From contig CAZVTR010000005.1 in assembly GCA_964630305.1 (NCBI GenBank), positions 1 through 64,000 on the forward strand: a stretch of 64,000 bases of DNA, written 5' to 3'. A program made the position numbers and the translations under genes. How positions within the stretch are numbered: the stretch's first letter is position 1; every line of letters starts with the position of its first letter. Below the pieces are notes generated by a model that did not search any database, was not told where the DNA came from, and saw only the letters and a program-made list of their open reading frames with translations. This DNA comes from JAKPPT01 sp964630305. Lineage in GTDB: Bacteria; Spirochaetota; Spirochaetia; Treponematales; UBA12059. Positions 26,153 to 34,481 of this stretch are shown here, one piece after another.

Positions 26153-26620
26153 TTATTCACTATCTTGATTGGAAAGCTTTTCTTTGAGCTTCTTGAGTTC
26201 TTCATCAGCATTCATTGTATTGATAGAGCTGTTAAGTTCTTTTTCTTTGAGGATATCCTCTGCGGATTTTCCAAGCGTCATTTCCATTTCTGCTAAGAGG
26301 AGATCGGGATCCACAGATCGTTCACGTGCTTTGAGGAGCGGGAGCTGCTGTTTCATGGTATCAATTTTTAGCGCTAAGTCAGCTACTTCTTGCTCAAGCT
26401 TTGTTTGCTTAGCTGTAAGTTCCTGCAGTTTGCCTTGGACAGCCTCGACAAGATCCGCCCTGCCCTGATTTTGCGCGAGCTGTTGCTTTTGCAGCCATGC
26501 AGCGATTTCCGATTTAACAGATTCTAATTCCTTTTCTGCAAGTTTTTTACTGGTCGCATATTCTAAAATGTATGCATGAGCATCTTCTGGCGTAAGTCCC
26601 TGTAGATTGGTTTCTTCCAT
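26153..26620 (-). CDS. coiled-coil protein of unknown function
   Basis: 155 residues, nearly all predicted helix with heptad-like Leu/Ile spacing (KLAEKELESVKSEIAAWL, KLQELTAKQTKLEQEVADL) and many Glu, Lys and Gln. No signal, membrane segment or known motif. It starts a minus-strand operon that continues through the glycerophosphodiesterase (10 bases), the membrane protein and the TPR protein. Confidence 0.75.
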   Translation of the reverse strand: MEETNLQGLTPEDAHAYILEYATSKKLAEKELESVKSEIAAWLQKQQLAQNQGRADLVEAVQGKLQELTAKQTKLEQEVADLALKIDTMKQQLPLLKARERSVDPDLLLAEMEMTLGKSAEDILKEKELNSSINTMNADEELKKLKEKLSNQDSE

Positions 26621-26669
26621 AGTGGCTGTCCCTTTAGATTATAGATTGAGTATTTAAAGTATACAATAC

Positions 26670-26700
26670 AACAAGGCTCTCCGCAACGGAGAGCCTTGTT
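26670..26700. terminator. strong hairpin terminator
   Basis: Perfect 14-bp stem AACAAGGCTCTCCG/CGGAGAGCCTTGTT with a 3-base loop. It lies downstream of the minus-strand envelope-protein gene (26748-28067) and separates it from the coiled-coil operon. Confidence 0.88.
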
Positions 26701-26747
26701 TAGTATTTTATCTTATATGTTTTGCTTGTATGAGCTTCCTTGACAGG

Positions 26748-28067
26748 TTACTTGAATGTAACTCCTATACCGATACTGGTAGCGGAATAATTATTAAACC
26801 ATTCTCCCCAGCCGTCAAGCAAGCCTAGCATTAAGTCATACTGGACAGAAGCATAAATCTTAGTGTCTCGAGAAAGGAGCCAGGATACATATGCTCCTGC
26901 ATTGAGACCATAGTGGGTAAAGTAGGTATCATCAGTATTGCTTAATTGATCTTGAAGCCATGTTATGAGTACGCAGCTTGAGCCAGCAAGACCCACGCGG
27001 GCTGCAAGTTCTAGTCTGCCAAGATATATTGCATACTCACCACCAACACCGAAGCCAATTGGATACCCTTTGGGTTCATCAAAAAGAATTTGCGCAAAGG
27101 CATACGGCATGAGTCCGAAATAACCGCGGGTAAGACTGACTTTTAATCCCACTGCAATGGAACTCTGAGACGTTGAATTAGCATCTAATGAAACAAGATG
27201 TGCATAGAGCGAGGCTTCACCGTCACGGCGCGGAATTTCACGGAGCTGAGTGTCTTTTTCTATTTTAACATCAGAATAGAGTACAACACCTTCTGAGCTT
27301 GTCGTGCCGACATCTTTTATTTTAATAAGCCCTACTTCCCGTTCGTTGGTATAGCCTTCTATGTTTTCTGTTACGATAATAGCATACTCATCGCCTTTTT
27401 TTACGCCCATGTTCTGACCAAGCAGCATGGTAACAGAACCAAATTTAGAGGAAACTACTTTTGTCTGGTTCTGGAACTGCGGTATTTTGCGAATTTCATA
27501 CTGCAGCTGACCTGGAATGCCATCGATTGCGCTTTTAATAGACTTAAACTGTGTTTCTTTGCTGGTTCCGGAACTTTCGACATCGGCAATACCAATCATG
27601 TTGCCGGTTGCCGCTTCGATAAAGGTAACTGTTGTTTTGATGTTAGTTTCGTATTGATTTTTAGAGTTGTTGTACTGGCTGTTATAGCTTGTTACAACCG
27701 GTATCACAATGATAAAAGCACCAATTAATTTATTAAAATCGGCCTCTGTGAATACTTCTTCACCAAATCGATACTTTTCTGGCATGACAAAATTCTGTTC
27801 CTTGACTTTTTTGATAAGGGAAATGAATTCATTAACATCGTTGGATGAAAAGCGTTTGTCCATGCCAATAACGGTAAAACGACCAAGGTCCAAAAATACT
27901 TTCTGGATTTCTACATCAATGGTAGCAAGAGCTTCTACTGGTATTTTGTACCCATAGTATCCAAGTGCAAAAATCGCAATTTCTTGCTTTTCGCTGACTT
28001 TAGGCTGTGCTATTACTGCGGTGAGGGTGACGAGCAGAGCCAGTACTATTGCAATAGTTTTCTTCAT
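26748..28067 (-). CDS. exported protein, FlgT/CsgG-like N-terminal half, beta-rich C-terminal half
   Basis: 439 residues with a Sec signal (MKKTIAIVLALLVTLTAVIA, cut near Gln21). Residues about 25-200 have the flavour of CsgG/TolB-N-like envelope proteins (EIAIFALGYYGYKIP, FIEAATGNMIGIADVESSG), and about 205-275 resemble the FlgT C-terminal SH3-like module (LLGQNMGVKKGDEYAIIV). The last ~150 residues are amphipathic strands ending in ATSIGIGVTFK, as in an outer-membrane barrel. Family placement is tentative. Perfect AAGGAGG before the ATG. Confidence 0.7.
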   Translation of the reverse strand: MKKTIAIVLALLVTLTAVIAQPKVSEKQEIAIFALGYYGYKIPVEALATIDVEIQKVFLDLGRFTVIGMDKRFSSNDVNEFISLIKKVKEQNFVMPEKYRFGEEVFTEADFNKLIGAFIIVIPVVTSYNSQYNNSKNQYETNIKTTVTFIEAATGNMIGIADVESSGTSKETQFKSIKSAIDGIPGQLQYEIRKIPQFQNQTKVVSSKFGSVTMLLGQNMGVKKGDEYAIIVTENIEGYTNEREVGLIKIKDVGTTSSEGVVLYSDVKIEKDTQLREIPRRDGEASLYAHLVSLDANSTSQSSIAVGLKVSLTRGYFGLMPYAFAQILFDEPKGYPIGFGVGGEYAIYLGRLELAARVGLAGSSCVLITWLQDQLSNTDDTYFTHYGLNAGAYVSWLLSRDTKIYASVQYDLMLGLLDGWGEWFNNYSATSIGIGVTFK

Positions 28068-28119
28068 TGATTTTCCTCCTTAAGAGTATAGATACTGTAA
28101 ACGTATAAGTATCATTGTC

Positions 28120-28134
28120 ATTATGTAACATAAT
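28120..28134. promoter_or_regulatory. inverted repeat in the divergent region before mnmE
   Basis: ATTATGT-A-ACATAAT is a perfect 7-bp inverted repeat with one central base, between the divergent envelope-protein gene (minus) and mnmE (plus). On the minus strand an ATGACA -35-like box overlaps it. Operator role is possible but unproven. Confidence 0.35.
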
Positions 28135-28184
28135 AATGCACCAGACTGGTAAATGCAATGCTGTTGGATGGGTTTTATGCGCTC

Positions 28185-28214
28185 TTGCACTCAAAAGTGC
28201 ATAAAGAGTACTAT
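28185..28214 (+). promoter_or_regulatory. promoter of mnmE (leaderless type)
   Basis: TTGCAC (28185-28190), an 18-base spacer, TACTAT (28209-28214), then six bases (TACAGC) and the ATG at 28221. No Shine-Dalgarno precedes the ATG. Confidence 0.6.
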
Positions 28215-28220
28215 TACAGC

Positions 28221-29618
28221 ATGTCATACCTTGCTGTTGATGATGATATTTGTGCACTTGCGACCGTACCAGGTGTTTCTGCATTAGCAGTTATTCGCTG
28301 TGCAGGGCCGCAGTGCATAGAAAAAATAGCTTCGCACACGAGTAAACCGCATGCTTTTAGGAAGCTTTCAGGCTATAAAGCACTATTTGCGGATATACGT
28401 GATGGTTCTCTCCTTGTTGATGAATGTGTGTTTTTAGTATTTCGAGCTCCTAAAAGCCCTACCGGACAAGATGGCGTGGATATCATGTGCCATGGCGGCT
28501 CAGTCACTGTGCGGAAAATAATGTCCCTCCTTATGCAAAACGGTTTTCGTGAAGCATTGCCGGGTGAGTTTATGTTCAGGGCCGTGTACCATGGAAAAAT
28601 CGATGTGCTTAAAGCGGAAGCCGTTGATGAACTTATTAAGGCAAGGACTGAATCGGCACAGGAAGAAGCAATTAAAAAACTTAAAGGCGGTTTAAAAGCT
28701 GAGTTTGAGGTATTGCACAGCCACCTCATAGCGTGTGCTGCAGCCTGCGCTGTCCAGCTTGATTACGGAGAAGAAGAAGCAGGAGAAACAATTGATGTAA
28801 TGACTGCTGAACTGGAACAGGCATATACACTATGCTCTGAACTTGCTGCATCGTATGCCAGAGGGAGGCTCATGCAGGATGGCGCTCTCGTTGTGCTTGC
28901 CGGGAAAACCAATGCGGGTAAATCCTCGCTTTTTAATCGCATACTTAAAGAAGAACGCTCAATCGTTTCCGATGTCCATGGTACGACGCGAGACTATGTC
29001 GAAGCTTCAATCGATATTGGCGGCATTCCAGTACGGCTCATAGATACAGCTGGACTCCGTGATACAACGGATATAATTGAGGCAGAAGGTGTGCGGAGGA
29101 CGGAACTCCTCACTGATTCTGCTGATATTGTGCTCTATGTGGTTGATGCTACACGCGGCTGTACCAAGGATGATGCAAATCGCATACAAAGCTTTAAGCG
29201 GTGTATCGGTGTTTGGAATAAGGTAGACAATGCTGATGCATTGCCTGTCCCCGGCTGTCTGAATGCGTCCAATCAGGCTGCCTCAAAGACAATACCGTGG
29301 GTAAAAACAGCAGCAAGGACCGGCGCGGGAGAACATGAACTCATACAGGCGTTGTATACCATGCTCGTTTCCGAAAGTAATGCCGGCGCTGTGCTGAATT
29401 GTTCGGTATCAACACGGCGGCAGTATGAGGTGTTAGCGCGTATTGCTCTGCTGCTTAATAATTTGCGTGAAAAATTGCGCTGTGCAAAACAGCATGTTTT
29501 TGATATGTATTATGTCGACATAGAGGAAATACTGGCAGTGTATGCTGAGCTTGTTGGAGAAACTAATCCAGAAATGATATTAGATTCGGTTTTTTCGCAA
29601 TTCTGTGTCGGGAAATAG
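28221..29618 (+). CDS. mnmE: tRNA uridine-5-carboxymethylaminomethyl modification GTPase MnmE
   Basis: With MnmG it modifies U34 of several tRNAs. Starting at ATG 28221 gives 465 residues beginning MSYLAVDDDICALATVPGVS, as usual; the 21 residues upstream in the frame are not conserved. N-terminal folate-binding domain, helical domain, then the inserted G domain with P-loop AGKTNAGKSSLFNRI, DVHGTTRDYVEA, DTAGLRD and NKVD. It ends FSQFCVGK; the family CxGK motif supplies the catalytic Cys. The P-loop has Lys-Thr where most have Arg-Pro. Confidence 0.95.
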   Translation: MSYLAVDDDICALATVPGVSALAVIRCAGPQCIEKIASHTSKPHAFRKLSGYKALFADIRDGSLLVDECVFLVFRAPKSPTGQDGVDIMCHGGSVTVRKIMSLLMQNGFREALPGEFMFRAVYHGKIDVLKAEAVDELIKARTESAQEEAIKKLKGGLKAEFEVLHSHLIACAAACAVQLDYGEEEAGETIDVMTAELEQAYTLCSELAASYARGRLMQDGALVVLAGKTNAGKSSLFNRILKEERSIVSDVHGTTRDYVEASIDIGGIPVRLIDTAGLRDTTDIIEAEGVRRTELLTDSADIVLYVVDATRGCTKDDANRIQSFKRCIGVWNKVDNADALPVPGCLNASNQAASKTIPWVKTAARTGAGEHELIQALYTMLVSESNAGAVLNCSVSTRRQYEVLARIALLLNNLREKLRCAKQHVFDMYYVDIEEILAVYAELVGETNPEMILDSVFSQFCVGK

Positions 29619-29685
29619 CGCGTAAAACTGTTCTGAGACAGTTTGCTGTGTGAATAATGTGTATGCATGTGACGGAGTATTGGTA

Positions 29686-31530
29686 ATGGATTTTGATATT
29701 ATTGTAATTGGAGGCGGACATGCCGGAATTGAAGCGTCGCTTGCAGGTGCACGGCTTGGCTGCCGTACACTGCTCATAACGCAAAATCCGGACACAATTG
29801 GCAAAATGTCCTGCAACCCGGCAATAGGCGGGCTCTCTAAAGGCAATCTGGTACGGGAAATCGATGCGCTCGGCGGCGAAATGGGCATCCTTATTGATGA
29901 AACGCTCATACAGTGGCGCATGCTCAATCGATCTCGAGGTCCTGCTGTACAAGCGCCGCGGGCACAGGCCGATAAGCTTGCGTATTCGATGCGTGCTCGC
30001 AGTCATCTAGAACAGCAGAGCAACCTCACAATTTTTATGGATACGGTGACTGGTCTTATAGAACACGAAGGGACAGTCCAGGGTGTTATCACAGAACGAG
30101 GTAATCGGATTTCCTCCCAGGTTGTTGTAATAGCAAGCGGAACGTTCATGGAAGGGAGAATTTTTATCGGGCCGTACAGGGCAGATTCCGGTAGACTCGG
30201 GGAACCCAGCGCAAAAGGATTGGGAGATTGGCTCCGTACACATGGGTTTCCGGTAGGACGCTTGAAAACCGGTACACCTGCACGCATTAAGGCAGAGAGC
30301 ATCGATTTTTCGGTGCTGGAACGCCAGGACTCGGATACTGACATGCGGCCGTTTTCCTTTATGCATGATGAGCTAAAGTTTGATGATCAGCCCTGTTACA
30401 TAACCTGGACTAATGAACGGACGCATGCAATTATCAGAGCGAATATCGATAAATCACCGCTCTTTTCTGGTGATATTGTCGGGGTCGGTCCCCGCTATTG
30501 TCCCAGTATCGAAGATAAGGTCGTTAAGTTTCCGCATCGGCACCGGCATCAAATATTTGTGGAACCAGAAGGCACGTATACGAATGAAATGTATCTCAAC
30601 GGCCTTTCTTCCTCGCTTCCGGAGGATGTCCAGCGTGAGTTTATTAAAACAATGCCGGGGTTTGAGTCTGCGGTCATGGTGCGCCCTGGCTATGCAGTTG
30701 AGTACGATTATGTAAATCCGCAAGCGCTCTACGCAACGCTCGAATCGAAGCTGCTCAAAGGGTTGTTTATTGCGGGACAGACGAATGGCACTTCGGGGTA
30801 TGAGGAAGCTGGCGCGCAGGGACTCATTGCTGGTATCAATGCGGCAATGAAGGTTATCGGTGGAGAACCGCTCATAGTTACAAGAAATTCATCGTATATT
30901 GGCGTGCTCATTGATGATTTAGTGACACTTGGCACCAAAGAACCTTATCGTATGTTTACAAGCAGAGCAGAACGAAAACTTTCATTGCGGCAGGATACTG
31001 CGGACAAGAGACTGACCCCGTTCGCTGAGCGTATTGGCTTAGCTTCCGAAGAACGGCTCATGCGTTTTAAGAACAAAATGCAAGCGCTGGAAACAATTCA
31101 GGAACTCATGAAACAGCGGAAAGTCGCACACAGTGATTCGGCAATCACCAGCAGGCTCAGTGTCCATGTAGGAAAATCGGTCTATGAAGCATTGCGGGAT
31201 CCTGAACTCCAGGAGCTTGAACTCAGCAAGCTCATCCCTGCTTTAGAAAGCTATCCGCGAGAGTGGGTAGAAACCCTTTACCTCGATATCCGGTACAGCG
31301 GCTATGAAGAACGAGAGGCGCGCTTATCATCGCGGCTTTCCCGGCTCGATACAGTTAAAATTCCAGAACAGCTTGATTATGCGCTCGTGACGGGGCTTTC
31401 CAATGAGGGGAGGGAAAAACTTGCACAGGTGCGTCCGGCAACGCTGGGGCAGGCAGGAAGAATTTCGGGTATGAGACCTGCCGATATTGCGCTCCTTGCT
31501 GTCTGGCTTACGAAGAACAAACAGAAATAG
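29686..31530 (+). CDS. mnmG: tRNA uridine-5-carboxymethylaminomethyl modification enzyme MnmG (GidA)
   Basis: FAD-dependent partner of MnmE. I start it at ATG 29686 (GGAG upstream), giving 614 residues beginning MDFDIIVIGGGHAGIEA with the dinucleotide-binding glycines. Other family signatures are GKMSCNPAIGGLSKGNLVREID, GTPARI, NGTSGYEEAGAQG and YRMFTSRAE, all in the right order. It follows mnmE by 67 bases. The usual neighbour rsmG is absent here, and parA/parB lie 16 kb away rather than adjacent. Confidence 0.97.
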   Translation: MDFDIIVIGGGHAGIEASLAGARLGCRTLLITQNPDTIGKMSCNPAIGGLSKGNLVREIDALGGEMGILIDETLIQWRMLNRSRGPAVQAPRAQADKLAYSMRARSHLEQQSNLTIFMDTVTGLIEHEGTVQGVITERGNRISSQVVVIASGTFMEGRIFIGPYRADSGRLGEPSAKGLGDWLRTHGFPVGRLKTGTPARIKAESIDFSVLERQDSDTDMRPFSFMHDELKFDDQPCYITWTNERTHAIIRANIDKSPLFSGDIVGVGPRYCPSIEDKVVKFPHRHRHQIFVEPEGTYTNEMYLNGLSSSLPEDVQREFIKTMPGFESAVMVRPGYAVEYDYVNPQALYATLESKLLKGLFIAGQTNGTSGYEEAGAQGLIAGINAAMKVIGGEPLIVTRNSSYIGVLIDDLVTLGTKEPYRMFTSRAERKLSLRQDTADKRLTPFAERIGLASEERLMRFKNKMQALETIQELMKQRKVAHSDSAITSRLSVHVGKSVYEALRDPELQELELSKLIPALESYPREWVETLYLDIRYSGYEEREARLSSRLSRLDTVKIPEQLDYALVTGLSNEGREKLAQVRPATLGQAGRISGMRPADIALLAVWLTKNKQK

Positions 31531-31577
31531 CAGTGTTTGTACTGCAAAAGGATTCTCGGACGCTGCGCTTATTTTGT

Positions 31578-32186
31578 TTATTGCGTTTTGATATTGCAGA
31601 TGCGCGCGAGGTCCTGCTTAATGCGGTCCAGATATTCCTGATACTGCGATTTAATCCGATTGATGTTTTGTGTATAAAATTTATTAAACTCAGGATCGCT
31701 CATTGGATTGATTTTAACTGGCTGTCCGAGTCTTGCTGACATTTCCTGTTCCTTCATTTTAAGGCGCGGAGCGTATTGTTTTTTGATAGCTTCATCTGCC
31801 TGCTGTAAATCTTCTGTGTATTGCTTGAGAAAAGTTTCGATTTGAGGAACTACAGTTTTTAATTGGGCTGTGGCAGTTTTTCCGGCAATTGCTGCAAGAC
31901 CCTCGGATATTAATTTGAGCCGTGCTTGCGCTTGTGCCGGAGCTGTCGTTACAGGGAGCTGGAGGTTTGCAAGCAGTATTTCAAAAATGCCTGTTCGTAC
32001 ATAGTCGAGCTTTTCTTCCGGAATTTTCTTGAGAGCTTCGGCGAGGTTAACTGCTTCGGGATCGTTTAAAAACGAACCGGCAAGTTTTTTACCCTCAGTT
32101 TTTGCTTCTTGTTCAAGCAGTGCCTTTTTATCAACCTGAAGGCTCTTTGTTTTTTCCATGGCTATTTCAAGTGCCGATTTAATCAT
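31578..32186 (-). CDS. helical protein of unknown function
   Basis: 202 residues from ATG 32186, with GGAGGAAAGG just upstream, overlapping the stop of the preceding gene as ATGATTAA. The sequence is helical and Lys/Gln/Ala-rich (MIKSALEIAMEKTKSL, YTQNINRIKSQYQEYLDRI), with no signal or membrane segment. I do not recognise a function. It is translated after the phosphatidyltransferase gene, so a link to the membrane or envelope is possible. Confidence 0.75.
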   Translation of the reverse strand: MIKSALEIAMEKTKSLQVDKKALLEQEAKTEGKKLAGSFLNDPEAVNLAEALKKIPEEKLDYVRTGIFEILLANLQLPVTTAPAQAQARLKLISEGLAAIAGKTATAQLKTVVPQIETFLKQYTEDLQQADEAIKKQYAPRLKMKEQEMSARLGQPVKINPMSDPEFNKFYTQNINRIKSQYQEYLDRIKQDLARICNIKTQ

Positions 32187-33015
32187 TAGCCTTTCCTCCA
32201 TTAGAGCTAGTTTGTTTTGCAACGGTAAGAAATTTTCGGAGTACTATAAATTTTTCGATTATTGATACACATAATATACCAATAAGCAGTTTTTCGAGCA
32301 AATCATACACCTGATACGGAACAACATAGAAAAACTTAATGAGAATGATAAAAAAGTATACCATTGTAGAGGCAACCGCTATTTTCCCAAAAATAGTTGT
32401 GCGGATATTAAAAGAGCTTGTTTTCACTAGTCCTACGATTTGTATAAAACCCTGGGTAAAAAGCCTGAGCAGTAAAACAAAAAATAGGAGCATGCTTATC
32501 ATGTGGTAATAGAGGTAAGAAACACCGACAACGAATAAAATAAGGTAATCGCTCGTTGAATCAAGAATTTTGCCAATATGGGTTATTTCTTTGAGCTTGC
32601 GTGAAATAAAGCCATCAAAGAAATCGGATATAAATACTAAAAACACATAAATAACAAGGATGAGCTTAATCTGGTAGTCTTTGCTGGCTATGATAAGCAC
32701 AAGGAGTGAGGGCATAGCACTGATGCGAAACAGCGTAAACAGATTGGCCAGATTGATTTTTTCTACCGGTTTATCGGTATCACAGTAGCGAAACTCGCTG
32801 CGCAGAGTAAAGAGAAAATAGGTGATGAGCGCATGGTATAAAATAGCTGCAGGAATAAAAAGAGCAGAATACAGCGGATCAAACTTTTTTAGTAATGCAG
32901 TGATTGTAAAAAATGCAATTTGAAATATGCAGAGTACGGTCATAACCGCTACGAGGTTTTTAGGACCATTGTATTGATGTGTATGCTCTTTTGTTTTAAT
33001 TATCTCATTGCTCAT
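32179..33015 (-). CDS. CDP-alcohol phosphatidyltransferase family membrane protein
   Basis: 278 residues with about seven membrane segments. The catalytic signature of the family, D-x2-D-G-x2-A/S-R-x8-G-x3-D-x3-D, is present as DFFDGFISRKLKEITHIG followed by KILDSTSD. It transfers a phosphatidyl or similar group from a CDP-activated lipid to an alcohol; the acceptor is not evident. Longer than PgsA, with an N-terminal extension that holds two extra helices. Divergent from pgsA at 33082, 66 bases apart. Confidence 0.88.
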   Translation of the reverse strand: MSNEIIKTKEHTHQYNGPKNLVAVMTVLCIFQIAFFTITALLKKFDPLYSALFIPAAILYHALITYFLFTLRSEFRYCDTDKPVEKINLANLFTLFRISAMPSLLVLIIASKDYQIKLILVIYVFLVFISDFFDGFISRKLKEITHIGKILDSTSDYLILFVVGVSYLYYHMISMLLFFVLLLRLFTQGFIQIVGLVKTSSFNIRTTIFGKIAVASTMVYFFIILIKFFYVVPYQVYDLLEKLLIGILCVSIIEKFIVLRKFLTVAKQTSSNGGKAND

Positions 33016-33045
33016 GAAAGCCGCCTTTACTGTAACTATACAAAC

Positions 33046-33075
33046 TTGACAATATGGTTGTCAAATAGCCATACT
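33046..33075 (+). promoter_or_regulatory. promoter of pgsA (leaderless type)
   Basis: TTGACA (33046-33051), 18-base spacer, CATACT (33070-33075), then six bases (GTTACT) and the ATG at 33082. No Shine-Dalgarno is present. Confidence 0.7.
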
Positions 33076-33081
33076 GTTACT

Positions 33082-33657
33082 ATGAAACAGGCAGATAGCA
33101 TTACAGCAAGCCGTATAGTGCTTGCACCATTGTTTTTTATTCTTTTTAGCTGGGGCATACCCGTGGGCATTCCGCGGCTCATCGTCGTCGTAGTACTCTG
33201 GGTACTGTTTGCAATTATTGAGCTGAGTGATCTTATTGATGGTGCTGTCGCACGAAAGACTAATCAGGTCAGCAGTTTTGGAAAGCTTTTTGATCCTTTT
33301 GCGGACGTGCTTGCTCGGCTAGGGTACTTTATTTGTTTTATGAGCGTTGGGCTCATGCCATATTGGGTGTTTTTTATCATCTTGTTCCGAGAATACTCGA
33401 TGCTGTTTATGCGCTTGCTCCTTGTGCAAAAAGGCGTTGCAATGGGCGCGCGCAAGGGCGGTAAGCTCAAATCATTTATGTATGCCGTTTCCGGCGGGGT
33501 GTCCTTGTTTATCTGGTCATTGGGTATGCTGTCCATCGATACCGGCATAAACAATGTTTTTATTATTGGGAATTATGTACTGTATTGCATTGCCGCGCTG
33601 CTCGCGCTGGTATCCTTCATCGATTATTTTAGAGAGTTCAGGAAAGTAAATAAGTAA
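33082..33657 (+). CDS. pgsA: CDP-diacylglycerol-glycerol-3-phosphate 3-phosphatidyltransferase-like protein
   Basis: 191 residues, four to six membrane helices, typical PgsA length and start (MKQADSITASRIVLAPLFF). The CDP-alcohol motif reads DLIDGAVARKTNQVSSFGKL then FDPFADV, so all three or four catalytic aspartates are present. It would make phosphatidylglycerophosphate. The open frame extends 54 codons further upstream, across the divergent gene, and is not credible. The HAD gene starts on the base after its stop. Exact acceptor specificity is inferred. Confidence 0.85.
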   Translation: MKQADSITASRIVLAPLFFILFSWGIPVGIPRLIVVVVLWVLFAIIELSDLIDGAVARKTNQVSSFGKLFDPFADVLARLGYFICFMSVGLMPYWVFFIILFREYSMLFMRLLLVQKGVAMGARKGGKLKSFMYAVSGGVSLFIWSLGMLSIDTGINNVFIIGNYVLYCIAALLALVSFIDYFREFRKVNK

Positions 33658-34461
33658 ATGAAACTAATTACAAGTGAAGCTCCCGAACAGTTTGCGAGTG
33701 TAGATTATATTCTATTTGATATCGATGATACGATTACTCATGAAGGACTTTTAGAGCAGGAGGCGTTTGATACACTCTGGGATTTGCGCCGTGCAGGGCT
33801 TCATGCAATACCGGTAACGGGTCGTCCGGCAGGCTGGTGCGACTGTATTGCAAGGCAATGGCCGGTGACAGGTGTCATAGGTGAAAACGGCGCTTTTATT
33901 ATGTATATGCATAAGGGCAAGCTTGAACGACGCTATAACCCGCTTGCTCCCGCGCTTGAAGCTGTGCAGGAACGGCTTGCGCTACTAAAAACAAAAATCT
34001 TAAAACAGTTTCCGGAAGCGCGGATTGCGAAAGATCAGCCGTTTCGTCTTTTTGACGTTGCGTTTGATTTTGCAGAAGAAGAACCAATACTCAGCCTCAA
34101 GTATGCAGAGAGCATCGCTCGCGCGTGTGAAGCAGAAGGCGCAACCGCAAAGATAAGTTCCATTCATGTGAATGCATGGTTTGGCACCTACACAAAGCGA
34201 AGCATGGCAGAGTATGTGCTCCCAGAGCTTTTTAATGTACACCCAGATGCGTTTGGAAAACGGGTCATGTTTTTAGGCGATTCGCCAAATGATGAACCGA
34301 TGTTCAGTTTTTTCCCATTAAGCTGCGGTGTTGCAAACCTCATGAACTTTAAGGAATACATACAGCATTATCCTTCGTATATCACAGAAGCGCCATCAGG
34401 GCGGGGGTTTAGGGAGGCATGCAGGCATGTGCTTGCCTGCAGAAATAAAGAAGCGCGTTAG
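33658..34461 (+). CDS. HAD-superfamily phosphatase (IIB/Cof-like)
   Basis: 267 residues. HAD motif I is FDIDDTITHEG (Asp nucleophile and Asp+2), motif II is in VTGRPAGW, and motif IV is LGDSPNDEPM, with a C2B cap between, as in sucrose- and mannosyl-phosphoglycerate phosphatases. Its start codon directly follows the pgsA stop, with AGGAAAG upstream inside pgsA, so the two are translationally linked. That makes a role in phospholipid head-group dephosphorylation, such as phosphatidylglycerophosphate phosphatase, worth considering, although C2B enzymes usually act on sugar phosphates. Confidence 0.85.
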   Translation: MKLITSEAPEQFASVDYILFDIDDTITHEGLLEQEAFDTLWDLRRAGLHAIPVTGRPAGWCDCIARQWPVTGVIGENGAFIMYMHKGKLERRYNPLAPALEAVQERLALLKTKILKQFPEARIAKDQPFRLFDVAFDFAEEEPILSLKYAESIARACEAEGATAKISSIHVNAWFGTYTKRSMAEYVLPELFNVHPDAFGKRVMFLGDSPNDEPMFSFFPLSCGVANLMNFKEYIQHYPSYITEAPSGRGFREACRHVLACRNKEAR

Positions 34462-34481
34462 CAGACACAGGCAGGGACACA

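Noticed and set aside
28141..28220. Hairpin before mnmE as an attenuator
   Set aside because: TGCACT/AGTGCA is short and sits between the promoter boxes, so it would not be transcribed from the proposed promoter.
28221..31530. mnmE-mnmG with parA-parB as evidence for a nearby replication origin
   Set aside because: These genes often flank oriC, but here they are 16 kb apart, and no dnaA, rpmH, rnpA or DnaA-box cluster was seen.
32920..33081. Upstream extension of pgsA
   Set aside because: It overlaps the divergent phosphatidyltransferase gene and precedes the promoter; the family start is at 33082.
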